From Aegilops tauschii subsp. strangulata (taxonomy: Eukaryota; Streptophyta; Magnoliopsida; Poales; Poaceae): a DNA stretch of 64,000 bases. Of this stretch, positions 32,945 to 43,170 are shown piece by piece (position 1 is the first letter of the stretch; every line of letters starts with the position of its first letter). Position numbers and translations under genes: made by a program. The notes under the pieces were generated by a model, which was given only the letters and a program-made list of their open reading frames with translations, made no database searches and was not told the origin of the DNA. The DNA lies in assembly GCF_002575655.3 (NCBI RefSeq), contig NC_053039.3, positions 221,483,622-221,547,621 of the forward strand. Reading direction: 5' to 3'.

Positions 32945-33846
32945 CAAGAGGAGTGATTGAGCATCACTTGAAGGTGTACCCCAATGTACGCCCTGTGAAA
33001 CAGAGGGCGCGGTGGCAGTCCACGGAGAAGCAGACCTTCATCAACCAAGAAACCCGCAAGCTGGAGGCGGCCGACGTCATTCGCGAGGTCCGGCACCCTG
33101 AATGATTGGCAAACCCCGTCGTTGCGCCCAACAAAGGCGGGAAGGAGCGCATGTGTGTCGACTTCACCAACCTCAACAAGGCCTGCCCCCAAGATCCATT
33201 CCCGCTTCCGCGCATCGACCAGATTGTCGAATCCACCGCCGAGTGTGACCTATTGTGCTTCCTAGATGCATTCTCAGGCTACCACCAGGTCAAGATGGCA
33301 GTTGAAGACGTCGAGAAAACAGCCTTCCTGACCACGTGCGGGGTATACTGCTACACTTGCATGCCGTTCGGGCTGCGCAACGTGGGCGCGACCTTTCAAC
33401 GACTGATGCACATCGCCCTGGGCCGCCAGCTCGGGAGGAATGCTGAAGCCTACATCGACGACATTGTGGTGAAGTCTCGAGAGGCGAGAACCTTGATTCA
33501 AGACCTGGAGGAGACCTTCGAAAGCCTGGGCCAGGTAAGCTTGCGGCCTAACCCGGAGAAATGCATGTTTGGCATCCCTTCCGGCAAGCTGCTGGGTTTC
33601 CTCGTGTCCCACAGAGGGATTGAGGCGAACCCGGAGAAGGTCAAGGCAATCGAAGACATGAGTCCACCACAAACCCTCAAGGAAATGCAGAAGCTCGCCG
33701 ATCGCGTGACCGTGTTGGGGCGTTTTATCTCTAAGTTGGGAGAGCGTGCCCCGCCGTTCTTCAAGCTGATGAAGAAAAAGGGGGCCATTCGAGTGGAATT
33801 CGGAGGCCGACCAAGCATTTCAATACCTCAAGAGATACCTGACTAG
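32945..33846 (+). pseudogene. Element B reverse transcriptase
   Basis: Resumes after K with 'VIEHHLKVYPNVRPVKQ' and continues through 'ANPVVAPNKGGKERMCVDFT', 'LLCFLDAFSGYHQVKMA' (first catalytic Asp), 'YCYTCMPFGLRNVGATFQR' and 'EAYIDDIVVKSRE' (YxDD box, intact), then the thumb ('PSGKLLGFLVSHRGIEAN', 'VTVLGRFISKLGERAPP'). A TGA at about 33103-33105 ('PEW' to 'PE*') and a frameshift near 33785 break it. Confidence 0.9.
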
Positions 33847-35200
33847 CCCTCCGGTGATGGTGGCGCCCCGACCTCTCGAGCCTCTGGTGTTGTACCTTGC
33901 TGCCACCCCTTACTCCGCCAGTGCAGCTCTGGTGGCGGTCCGGGAGGAGCGCCAAGCCAAGGATGCACCGCGCCAAGCCGCTCCCTTAGCCGGAGCGGCG
34001 CAAGACCCAGAGGGCTCTGCTGGAGCTGCGGTGACGCCAGCAAAGGACCAAGCTCAACAAGACAGCGCGCTTGGGCCTGCGGAAGCCCCAACAGGCGACC
34101 AGGCTTTGGGGGCTTTGTCGCCTCAGGAGGCGCCCCAGCCCCCGGAGGCCGCGAGCCTCGTCAACGCACCTGCCCTCGTCGAGCACCCTGTGTACTTTGT
34201 CAGCACGGTGCCGCGGGACGCGAGGGCACGCTACCCCATGCCTCAGAAGCTCCTGCTCGCGCTCCTGGTGGCCTCGTGCAAGCTGCGACACTACTTTCAA
34301 GGGCACCCCATCAAGGTTGTCTCGGCCTACTTGTTGGAAAGGGTGCTCAGGAGCCCCAACTCCGCTGGGAGAGTCGTCGAGTGGAACCTCGAGCTACAGG
34401 CATTCCAGTTGGAGTTCAGCACAACCAGGGTCATCAAGGGAGCCGCACTTGCTGATTTCATGGCAGAATGGACAGACGCCCCGCAACTCGAAGAAGGCGA
34501 GGATAGATCCCTCTCGGAGTGAAGCACCAGATGGCTGGGTTATGTATTTCGATGGCGCCTTTGCGCGCTAGGGCGCGGGGGCTGGAGCAGTGCTCATCTC
34601 ACCCACTCAAGACAAGCTTTACTACGCAGTGTAGCTCTGCTTCCAGCAAGGCGAGAAGGTCTCCAACAACATAGCAGAGTACGAAGGCCTCATAGCTGGC
34701 CTCAAGGCTGCGGTGGCCCTGGGGTGAAGCGCCTCACCATCAAGGGCGATTCGCAGCTCCTCGTCAACTTCTCCAACAAGGTGTACGAGCCAAAGGACGA
34801 GCACATGGAGGCATACCTCGCGGAGGTGAGCAAGATGGAGAAGCAGTTCTTGGGCCTAGAATTGCAGCTTGTGCCCCGTGGCACCAACATGGAAGCCGAC
34901 GACATCGCCAAGAGAGCATCCAAGCATCTACCCCAAGAGCCTGGCGTCTTCGAGGAGCGGCTCTTCAAGCCATCGGCAACACCACCGCTTTCAAAAACAG
35001 TACTGCCTCGGGACGAACTCCCCCAACCACCTGCCTCGGGAGCCCCGGCCTGTGGCACGACCTCAGGAGTGCGCTTGCTCTTGGCGCTCGAGCCTCAGGA
35101 GGGGTGCTGGACCAAGGAATTCAAGGAGTACCTGACGCAAGGGACGCTGCTGGAGAAGAATGAGGATGCGGAGCGTGTGGCCCGACAAGCCACGACATAG
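33847..35200 (+). pseudogene. Element B RNase H and linker
   Basis: The RNase-H-like connection ('LVLYLAATPYSASAALVAVR', 33880-33960), an Ala/Gln-rich insert, then 'YFVSTVPRDARARYPMPQKL'. The catalytic RNase H follows in a second frame: 'VMYFDGAFAR', 'AEYEGLIAGLKAA', 'IKGDSQLLVNFSNK' and 'NMEADDIAKRAS' carry the Asp, Glu, Asp, Asp set. Stops at 34569-34571 and 34632-34634 are TAG where the relative in element F has CAG. A one-base shift lies near 34728. The linker to integrase contains 'LFKPSATPPLSK'. Confidence 0.87.
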
Positions 35201-36340
35201 TGCATCCAGGACGGTGAGTTGTACAGGAAACGGCCGAATGACGTTTCCCAGCGTTGCATCTCTAGGGAGCAGGGGAAAGAGCTGCTGGCCGACATACACG
35301 GCGGGGACTGCGGGCACCACTCGTCGTTGCGGACCCTCGTCGGCAAGGCGTTTCGCAGCGGATTCTACTGGCCTACGGCACTCAACGACGCGGCTGAGCG
35401 GGTGAAGTCCTGCGAGGCCTGCCAGTTCCACGCCAAGCAGATCCATCAGCCGGCTTAGGGCCTCCAGACCATCCCACTTTCGTGGCCATTCACGATCTGG
35501 GGGCTAGACATCTTGGGCCCGTTCCCTCGAGCGCCTGGGAGCTACCGCTACCTCTACGTCGCCATCGACAAGTTCACCAAGTGGGCGGAGGTAGAAGCCG
35601 TCCGCACCATCCCGTCCGGCTCCGCGGTCAAGTTCGTCAAGGGTCTCGTGAGCCGGTTTGGGGTCCCCAACCGCATCATCACCAACAACAGCTCACAGTT
35701 CACTAGTAACCTCTTCAAGACATATTGTGCTAACCTTGGAATCTGCTACGCTTCGGTGGAAAATCCCCGGAGCAATGGCCAGGCCGAACGCGCCAATGCA
35801 GAGGTCCTGAGAGGCCTCAAGACCAGGACCTTCAAGAAGAAGCCCGAGGCCAGCGGAAGGGGCTGGCACGACGAGCTCCAGTCCGTGTTGTGGTCCATCC
35901 GCACCACCGCCATCTAGCCAATGGGCGAGACCCCATTCTTCCTCGTCTACAGGGCTGAAGCGGTTCTCCCTCACGAGGTCAAGCATCGCTCCGCGCGGGT
36001 CCTGGCGTTGGATGAGACACAGTAGGACGCCATGCGGGGGATGGACCTCGTGCTGGGGGAGGAGCGCCGCCGTGAAGCCACGCTGCGGGCGGCAAGATAT
36101 CAGCAGGCGCTGCGACGGTACCACTGTCGCAGCATCCGCTCCAGGACGCTCGAGGTGGGTGACTTCGTCCTACGGCGGGTGCTCTCCAGGGAAGGGTTGC
36201 ATAAGCTCTCTCCCATGTGGGAGGGCCCGTTTAGGTTCGCTCACGTCTCCAGGCCTAGCGCCGCGCGCCTAGAGACGCAGGACGGGGTACCCATCCAGAA
36301 CGCCCGGAACATCCAGCACCTTCGGAAGTTCTACCCATGA
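35201..36340 (+). pseudogene. Element B integrase
   Basis: Zinc-binding domain 35219-35455 ('LLADIHGGDCGHHSSLRTLV', 'CEACQFHAKQIHQPA'), then TAG at 35456-35458 for Gln. The core starts 'IWGLDILGPFPRAPG' (first Asp) and ends its triad with 'GQAERANAEVLRGLK' (Glu). The middle Asp is replaced: 'RIITNNSSQF' with AAC at 35684-35686 in place of GAC. Further stops: one at about 35915-35917, and TAG at 36024-36026. The C-terminal module 'LEVGDFVLRRVLSREG' to 'NARNIQHLRKFYP' ends at the stop at 36338-36340. Confidence 0.9.
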
Positions 36341-37225
36341 AGAAAGACCCAGCGCCTGTGAAGAAGGCCCCGTGCCTGTGAAGGTCTCCGCTCGCGACAC
36401 TCTCACGTAATAATGAGTGGGGCTGTACACGCCCCGGAGTCTCAGGAGTGCCGCCCTCGGGCCTCTGGGGCTCCCTCCCACGTCCTAGTGGCGGCACTTA
36501 GCTCCACGCTGGTGAGAAGACACGAAGACTAGACTAGGTGCCAAACGCGGCTTTTCATTTGCTTTCCGTAATTGGCTTGCCCTTCTTTAATCGAATTTGC
36601 TTTCTTGTGTCGCTTGCTGGTCTTGTTTTGGCGACTTCTGCCTCTGTTTCTGCCTTTGGTTCTTTGTTTGACCTGTACCCTCTCTCGCGTCCCTCGCGAG
36701 GGGGCTGGACAGGTGCCCTCGTGAGCATCTTGTCTGTTTTTCGCGAGGCACCCTCGTTCAAGCCTCAAGCTGGCGCGCCTCACTCAATCCATGCCCCTCG
36801 GGTACCGCGATACGAGGCGCTGTGTCGCGGCCAGAGGCGCCTGCGACCAAGGCTCGGATATCCTAACAAATTTTCACAGTTCCTCCTCACCAGGTACCAA
36901 GAAGCGCGCACCTCGTCAGGCGGAAACTACTTCAAATGCGTCAAGCTAAGTTTTTCCTATGCGCCTATATAAAACATTGATATCGCGACGCAGCACGGGG
37001 ATGACAAACACAGCATAACAACCTGGAAATCATAGTTTGTTGCACGCCCCCACAGGGCCCCATACATGTCTCTCTCAATGCAGGAAGGAAAAGAAGAACG
37101 AAACAAAAGCGGTGCGTGCCCCCGCGGCAGCTCACGAGGACGGGCCGATGGCGCTCTCCCGAGCTCAGTCGGACCCTTCCTCACGCTTCACCGGAGCGCG
37201 GCGAAGAGACGACCCGCTGCCACCT
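36341..37225 (+). other. Element B spacer after pol
   Basis: Non-coding on the + strand. Starts with two short repeats ('agcgcctgtgaagaaggccc', 'cgtgcctgtgaaggtc'), includes 'cctcgcgag' palindromes near 36690, and merges into the 3' flank of the antisense gene. Nothing else recognised. Confidence 0.6.
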
Positions 37226-37936
37226 TCAAAGCGAGCGCGGCGGCTGGTCGTAGCCACCGCTGCTGGAGCTGTCGCCGGAGGGAGAACCGCCGTAGTTGGG
37301 CGCGAGATCGTCCTCGCCCTCATCCCGACCGTCACCAAGGCCAAGAACCTTGTCATTTTCGTTGTCCTCGGGGCAGCACCCGGCGCGGCGGCCGTCTTCT
37401 TCGAACACCCTCACGTATAGGGTCGCGTTGCCATCATACTTGAAGTGGAGAGTGCACCGCCTGCCCAAGCCGCGCGCGCGGGCAAACGTCTGCCAGCCGC
37501 GAGCTAGAGCCACGTTGCCAGCAACGGAGGTCTCGACCGCGACCCATGAAGCTTTGCTGCAACAGCCGTCCGCCTGCAACCAAAGCCCGCCTGGACCCGT
37601 GGCCAGTAGCTCACCAGCGAAGAAGCGCGGGAGCTGAAGCCAGGAGCCGGCAGGGTTCTCCGACCACACCACGAACTCCGGCAGCACCTCCGCTGAGTGG
37701 AAGCACGGCCGGGGAGGCCGCGTGACCAAGGCGCGCCTCCCTTCGTCGACGGGGCTGCTTCGACATGGGCGGCTCACACCACGCGAAGGAGCACCGCCGC
37801 GGCCGCGGGAAGCCGCGGCGGGGGTCGCCGAGTGCTTGCGAGGACGACCACGTCCACGCTTGGGCGGCGGGGAGCCGGGCCCCTCCTGGCGAGCCTTCCC
37901 CTTCTCCGCGGCCGAAAACCTCTTCAAAGGTGCCAT
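37226..37936 (-). CDS. Antisense accessory gene of element B: AT-hook and B3 DNA-binding domain protein
   Basis: An intact minus-strand ORF of 236 codons, ATG at 37936 ('MAPLKRFSAAEKGKARQEG'), TGA at 37228-37226. Residues about 20-32 are an AT-hook ('PKRGRGRPRKHS'). Residues about 80-175 match the plant B3 fold: 'WLQLPRFFAGEL', 'ASWVAVETSVAGNVALARGW', 'TFARARGL', then 'LHFKYDGNATLYVRVFEEDG'. The last 45 residues are acidic and Ser/Gly-rich ('DEGEDDLAPNYGG'). B3 domains bind DNA in plant transcription factors (ARF, VAL, REM groups). A TATA box lies 85-92 bases upstream. The gene points against pol and ends in the spacer, so it has its own transcript. No stop or frameshift, unlike the rest of B. 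Confidence 0.8.
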   Translation of the reverse strand: MAPLKRFSAAEKGKARQEGPGSPPPKRGRGRPRKHSATPAAASRGRGGAPSRGVSRPCRSSPVDEGRRALVTRPPRPCFHSAEVLPEFVVWSENPAGSWLQLPRFFAGELLATGPGGLWLQADGCCSKASWVAVETSVAGNVALARGWQTFARARGLGRRCTLHFKYDGNATLYVRVFEEDGRRAGCCPEDNENDKVLGLGDGRDEGEDDLAPNYGGSPSGDSSSSGGYDQPPRSL

Positions 37937-38020
37937 GGGAGTCACTACTAGCAATGGAGCAAGAAAGGAGAAGCGAACGAAATGGGAAGAGATGGGCGAT
38001 GGGGGCTCTGCCCCCTCCCC

Positions 38021-38028
38021 CATTTATA
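38021..38028 (-). promoter_or_regulatory. TATA box of the antisense B3 gene
   Basis: Minus-strand TATAAATG about 85 bases before the ATG at 37936, inside element B and outside its LTR. Confidence 0.55.
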
Positions 38029-38256
38029 GCAGGACAAGGCCAACCGATGATCCCCACGATCACAGGTAATGATGATATTTCTCTGCATGCACCAGGGACT
38101 CGTCAAGTCGGGCAGTTGCCGAGGCAATGTGGGGAAGTGGAGACGCCCACGTCCAATCAATCGCCACGCGTCGACCTAGGCCGCAGGCTGTTGGGGCCCG
38201 CGGCGCTCCGCACTTGCCCTTTGGCTTCGCCTCGAAGCCAAGTCCGAGCGCGCCTT

Positions 38257-38270
38257 GGGCCCGGGGGCTA
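38257..38270 (+). other. Element B polypurine tract
   Basis: gggcccgggggcta directly before the 3' LTR, the priming site for plus-strand synthesis. Confidence 0.8.
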
Positions 38271-38271
38271 C

Positions 38272-39164
38272 TGTCGGCGTTCTGGGATCGGGGGTCCCCA
38301 GACTTGCCTGCCTGCGGCCTGCAGCGTGGCTCCACTCGCGGCCCAGTACGACCCGTCTTCACCAACAAGTGCTCAAGACCCTCGCGAGGGGCCAAGCCTC
38401 ATGAGGTGGACGACACAAGACCTCCTCGGGAGTGGCCTCGTCAGGCTGGCTTACGAGGGGCGGAGAGATCAAGGCGAGGCGAACCTCGCGAGGTTCCAAT
38501 GACGCAAGCCATGACGACCAAGGCCAGGCGGGCGCCAGCGCGCACAGTGTCCTCGCTTCTTCTTTGGTGCTAAGGAGGCAAGCGTAGGCGATGAGTACCG
38601 AGGCATCAGGCAAAGGTTTCCTTATCGGTGCAACGACACCAAGACCAGCAGGACGGCAAGACGGAGGTCACCGTGGAGCCCAAGACGGCATCCCCACCAG
38701 AGCCTTTGGCAGGCGAAGACCACCTTTAGTCAGGATGGCTTGTACTAGCTGTCCCCTTTCAAATTGGCCTTTGTTGGATCCCTTCCCGCTCAATATTTGG
38801 GAAGAGGACCAGGGCCTCTATAAATAGGACTAGCCACCACAGTAGGAGGCAACTCATCTTGAACTGATTCAGATCATCCTCACACCCACCAAGCACAAGA
38901 ACACCTCTCCTCAGGGGGCTGTTCTTCCCCTTGTACTGTTCATCCTCAGCCCGAGAGGCAATCCACCACACCACACTGGAGTAGGGTATTACACCACAAC
39001 GGTGGCCCGAACCAGTATAAATCTTGTGTCTCTTGCGTTGCGAGTTCGTCGAGCTAGCCTTTGAGATCGTGGCGAGGTTGAGGGCGTGATTCGGTAGGGG
39101 GAGATCTTCGTGCGCACCCCAGTGTTCGAACCTCAAGGGTTTTGCCGGAACCCGAAATCCGACA
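38272..39164 (+). repeat. Element B 3' LTR
   Basis: 893 bp, same ends as the 5' copy. Intact TATA box tataaata at 38819-38826. Confidence 0.93.
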
Positions 39165-39842
39165 TAGCCAAACTAGTTGCATAAATCCCACCAAATAAAT
39201 CTCCATCTTTAGCATTAAGATGTAACCTCCTCGCAATAATGGCCCCCAAGTTATAACGCTTATCACCTAACAACGCACACTTGAGGACACTAAGATCTGG
39301 AACGCAAAGGTGGCTATGCTCATGCTTACCATTAATGCATCTACCTATAAAGAGAGCAAAATAATGTATGGAAGGAAAGTGAATGCTCCCTATGGTAGAT
39401 TGTGTGATATTTTTAGTTTCTCCCATAGTGATGCTAGCAAGGAAATCATTGTATTCAGCTTTGTGAGGCTCACTAAGAAGGCCCCATTGTGGGATTTTGC
39501 AAGCAGTATTGAAATCCTCAAGGTCCATGGTATATGATTCATCATAAAGATTAAACAAAACATATGGGTATTGCGCTTAGATGAAAATTCAAACCTCCGC
39601 ACAAAGGAATCGGTGAGGTGATAGTATCGTCGGCACTTCTCTAACACGAAGTCCTCAAGGTCGGCATTTCGTACGTATGCATCAAACTCATACTTGAAAC
39701 CTGCATGAACCATGAATTCATCCGACGGCCATTCACAAGGCCTCACTTGAGCTTCCCTTGGTGGTTCAAGGTCCGGCTCACGTGTCGCGAGCCTCGGTGC
39801 TTGCTTCCTCGAAGAACAACCTTGGTACATTTTCCTAGACAT
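39165..39842 (-). pseudogene. Element C second ORF, N-terminal part
   Basis: ATG at 39842 ('MSRKMYQGCSSRKQAPRL'). The frame runs to about 39560 ('DSFVRRFEFSSKRNTHMF'), shifts once, and continues 'FNLYDESYTMDLEDFNTACK', 'IHYFALFIGRCINGK', 'RYNLGAIIARRLH' to the insertion of B at 39164. It resumes at 24697. The protein is common in Triticeae Gypsy elements and resembles the gag/ORF1-type proteins of the Athila group. I cannot assign a catalytic role and see no membrane segment or zinc finger. Confidence 0.65.
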
Positions 39843-39849
39843 TCTTGTT

Positions 39850-40600
39850 CCTCTGAAAAATTTCTGAAATTTTTAGTGACTCAAAATAAAAGTGAACCAG
39901 ACTCAACGAGATTGATAGCAACTGCTCCTACAAGTGTCTAGAAGCTAAATCATGCATCAAAACTACTTTGGACCATATAAATTTGACATGCAAGCTCAAG
40001 AACAAGGTCACCACGGCAGAATTTTTTTGCAAGAAATAAAGCACTAGACCGAAAACTAATTGGACCAATGCAGGAGTCACATACCAAAGAACAATCCCCC
40101 AAAACAGTTTTGCAAATGGAGCTTTGCACAAGGAGATCGAAAATGGCAGCAAGATGAGCAAGAACACGGGTTTGAGCTACGGGATAATTTTTTCTGGAGG
40201 AAGACGAAGTGGATGGGTGCTGGAATAAGTGGAGGGGACCCACGTGGGACCCATAAGGCACGGGGCACGCCCTCCACCCTCGTGGTCCACTGGTGCACAC
40301 CCCTGGTGCAAGTTCAGTGCCGAAATTCTTAAATATTCTATAAAAAATCGTACTAAATTTTCAGGGCATTTGGAGAACTTTTATTTTTGGGACATTTTTT
40401 ATTGCACGGATAATTCAGAAAATAGACAAAAAATACTATTGTTGCTTTATTTATTCTAAATAACAGAAAGTAAAAGGTGGGTACAGAGAGTTGTGCTTTC
40501 TAAATTCATCCCTCCCATGCTCATCTAAAGGAATCCATTAACAAGGTTGACCAAGTCTTATTAACAAACTTCTACTGAGTGACATGAAACCGGAGAATTT
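39850..40600 (-). repeat. LTR-like non-coding segment inside element C, upstream of its second ORF
   Basis: The minus strand of 40450-40230 parallels the first part of C's own LTR (22120-21900): both have 'aataaaagttctc', then a Gly-codon-free AT stretch ending 'aatattt', then a block with 'gggtcccac' and 'gtggtcc/gtgggtcc' words ('cgtgggacccataag' at 40242 and 'cgtgggacccacaag' at 21953). About 390 bases of leader-like sequence separate it from the ATG at 39842. It sits where pol would be. Confidence 0.5.
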
Positions 40601-40610
40601 TCGAATAACA

Positions 40611-41315
40611 CTAGGTTACCTCAACGGGGATATGCATGTCCCCAACAATAAGAATATCATATTTCTTTTTGACAGTAGGAAGAGGGAATTCAAAACCTCC
40701 AATAGTAATAGTTGAATTTTTTCCAATAGAATTGGTACTATGAACTTGAGGTTGTTTCTTTGAAAAGTGTACTGTATGCTCATTACCATTAACATGAAAA
40801 GTGACATTGCCTTTGTTGCAACAAATAACAGCCCTTGCAGTATTCAAAAAGGGTCTACCAAGGATGATCAACATACGGTCATCCTCGGGAATATCAAGAA
40901 TAACAAAGTCTGTTAAGATAGTAACGTTTGCAACCACAACAGGCACATCCTCACAAATACCGATGGGTATAGTAGTTGATTTATCATCCATTTGCAAATA
41001 AATTTTAGTAGGTGTCAACTTATTCAATTCAAGTCTACGATACAAAGAGAAAGGCATAACACTAACACCGGCTCCAAGATCACATAAAGCAGTTTTAACA
41101 TAGTTTCTTTTAATGGGGCATGCTATAGTTGGTACTCCTGGATCTCTTAGTTTCTTTGGTATTCCGCCCTTAAAAGTATAATTAGCAAGAATGGTGGAAA
41201 TTTCAGCTTCTGGTATCTTTCTTTTATTAGAAACAATATCTTTCGTATACTTAGCATAAGGAGACATTTTCAGCATATCAGTCAAACGCATACGCAAAAA
41301 GATAGGTCTAATCAT
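40611..41315 (-). pseudogene. Element C aspartic protease
   Basis: An open frame of 234 codons. 'KRNYVKTALCDLGAGVSVMP' is the retropepsin active site in its Athila form (D-L-G-A, normally DLGA or DSGA in this group). 'MLIILGRPFLNTARAVI' is the conserved ILGRPFL block of the same group. The ORF ends at 40611 without running into RT. The start overlaps the gag C-terminus by four bases in another frame. Confidence 0.85.
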
Positions 41316-42214
41316 TTCAGCAAAGCGCTCAAAATCCTCATCTCCTGTTTCTTGGATGGTTTAGGAGGAAATGGCATGGGTTTCTGAACCCATGGTTCTC
41401 TTTCTCTACCATGTTTCCTAGCAACGAAGTCTTTCTTATCGTAACGTTGATTCTTTGATTGTGGGTTATCAAGATCAACAACAGATTCTATCTCAACATC
41501 ATTATCATTACTAGGTTGAGCATCAACATGAACATCATCATTAACATTATTACTAGGTTCATGTTCATTACCAGATTGTGTTTCAGCATCAGAAATGGAA
41601 ATACCATTGGGATTCTCAGGTGTTTCTATAATAGGTTCACTAGAAGCATGCAAAGTCATATCAGTTTTCTTTTTCTTTTTATTACTAGGACTAGGTGCAT
41701 CAGTATTAATTCTCTGAGAATCCTACTCAACTCTCTTAGGATGGCCCTCAGGATACAAAGGCTCCTTGGTCATTTTACCACCTCTAGTCATAACCCTAAC
41801 AACATTATCATTATTCTTACTATTCAACTCATTAAGGAAATCATCACGTGCCTTAAGTACTTGTTCTACTTGAGTTGTAACCATGAAAGCATGTTTACTA
41901 ATAAGCTTAAGATCATTAACATTTCTACTCATATAATCACCTAAGTGGTCAAGCATGTAAGCGTTACGTTTCAATTGTCTACTAACATAAGCATTGAAGT
42001 TTTCTTGTTTAATCTTAAAATTATCAAACTCATCCAAGCATTGACTAGCAGACTTATTATGAGGAATATCACCTTCATCAAATCTATAAAGAGAATTTAC
42101 CTCTACCACCTGTGTCGGGTTATCAAGACCATGTATTTCTTCAATAGGCGGTAGATTTTTAACATCTTCAGCTTTAATACCTTTTTCTTTCATAGATTTC
42201 TTTGCCTCTTGCAT
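41312..42214 (-). pseudogene. Element C gag C-terminal half
   Basis: Two frames. 42214-41723 is coiled-coil-like, with charged heptads ('LKLISKHAFMVTTQVEQVLK', 'LNELNSKNNDN') and the Athila-type motif 'KRNAYMLDHLGDYMSRNVND'. 41659-41312 is acidic Asn/Asp/Glu-rich ending in 'KPMPFPPKPSKKQEM', just before the protease. A stop (near 41722) and frameshifts separate them. No CCHC knuckle seen. Confidence 0.75.
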
Positions 42215-43170
42215 ATCTTCAGGATTGAGAAATAGGATACCCCTTTCTTCGGAGTTGGCTTAGGAGTTGGTTCAGGAAGATTCCAATCATTATCATTACT
42301 CAATATATTATTCAATAGCAATTCAGCTTGCTCAATAGTTCGTTCCCTGAAAACATAACCAGCACAATTATCTAGGTGGTCCCTAGAAGCATCGGTTAGT
42401 CCACTATAAAAGATATCAAGTATTTCATTTTTCTTGAGAGGATGATCAGGCAAAGCATTAAGTAGTTGGAGAAGCCTCCCCCAACCTTGTGGGAGACTCT
42501 CTTCTTCAAATTGCACAAAGTTAAACATTTCCTTTAAAGCAGCTTGTTTCTTATGAGCAGGGAAATATTTTTCAGAGAAGTAGTAAATCATATCCTGGGG
42601 ACTACGCACACAACCAGGAGCAAGAGAATTAAACCATACTTTCGCATCACCCTTTAACGAGAAAGGAAACAACTTAAGAATATAGTAATAGCAAATTTTT
42701 TCCTCATGAGCAAATAGGGTGGCTATATCATTCAATTTAGTAAGATGTGCCACAACAGTTTCAGATTCATAACCATAGAAAGGATCAGATTCAACCAAAG
42801 TAATTAACTCAGGATCGATAGAGAATTCATAATCCTTATTAGTAACAAAGATAGGTGAAGTAGCAAACTTAGGATCATGTTGCATTCTAGCATTCAAAGA
42901 TTTTTCTTTAAGCTTAGCTAACAGTTTCTTAAGATCATCTCTATCATTGCAAAAAAAGTCTCTAGCAGTTTCTTCATCCATAATATAACCCTTAGGTACA
43001 ATAGGCAATTCATATCTAGGGGGAGAATCATAATCTTCAGTATCAATAATATCATCAGTTTATGTTATTTCATTTTCTCTAACCCTAGCAAGTTGTTCAT
43101 CAAGAAATTCACCTAGTGGCACAGTATTATCAAGCAAAGAAGTAGTATCATCATAAGCATCATTCATAGT
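42190..43170 (-). pseudogene. Element C gag N-terminal half (capsid-like), cut by element F
   Basis: The 43166-43062 part ('NDAYDDTTSLLDNTVPLGEF') ends in a TAA where relatives read on. The frame resumes 'MPIVPKGYIMDEETARDFFC' and includes the Athila gag core 'FPFSLKGDAKVWFNSLAPGC', 'MIYYFSEKYFPAHKKQA' and 'LPQGWGRLLQLLNALPDHPL'. Would form the particle shell. The true start lies beyond the insertion of F. Confidence 0.85.

Larger units (their letters stand above)
24698..39164 (+). mobile_element. Element B: two-LTR Ty3/Gypsy retrotransposon with antisense accessory gene, interrupted by K
   Basis: Both LTRs (24698-25590 and 38272-39164) are 893 bp long. They are flanked by tagca/tagcc and enclose primer site, gag-protease, RT, RNase H, integrase, a spacer with an antisense B3-domain gene, and a polypurine tract. 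K (26872-32939) splits it between protease and RT. The domain order protease-RT-RNase H-integrase is that of Ty3/Gypsy. Without K the element is about 8.4 kb. By my hand count the LTRs differ at about 33 of 893 positions, some 30 of them transitions. Confidence 0.92.
20963..43170 (-). mobile_element. Element C: Athila-like Gypsy element with gag, protease and a second ORF, no RT or integrase
   Basis: Minus-strand order: gag (43170-41312), protease (41315-40611), a non-coding LTR-like stretch (40600-39850), a second ORF (39842-39165, then 24697-24574 across element B), a 2.3-kb non-coding region, a poly-G polypurine tract (22259-22247) and the 3' LTR (22245-20963). Its 5' end was cut by element F at 43171. 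No RT, RNase H or integrase sequence is seen, so it probably depends on a relative. The LTR start TGATATGTCTCC recalls the abundant Triticeae Sabrina/Fatima type of LTR, a tentative name. Confidence 0.8.

Noticed and set aside
37722..38502. Overlapping + strand ORFs of 115-245 codons in the spacer of B
   Set aside because: They are shadows of the antisense B3-domain gene and of the GC-rich LTR start; no domain is seen.
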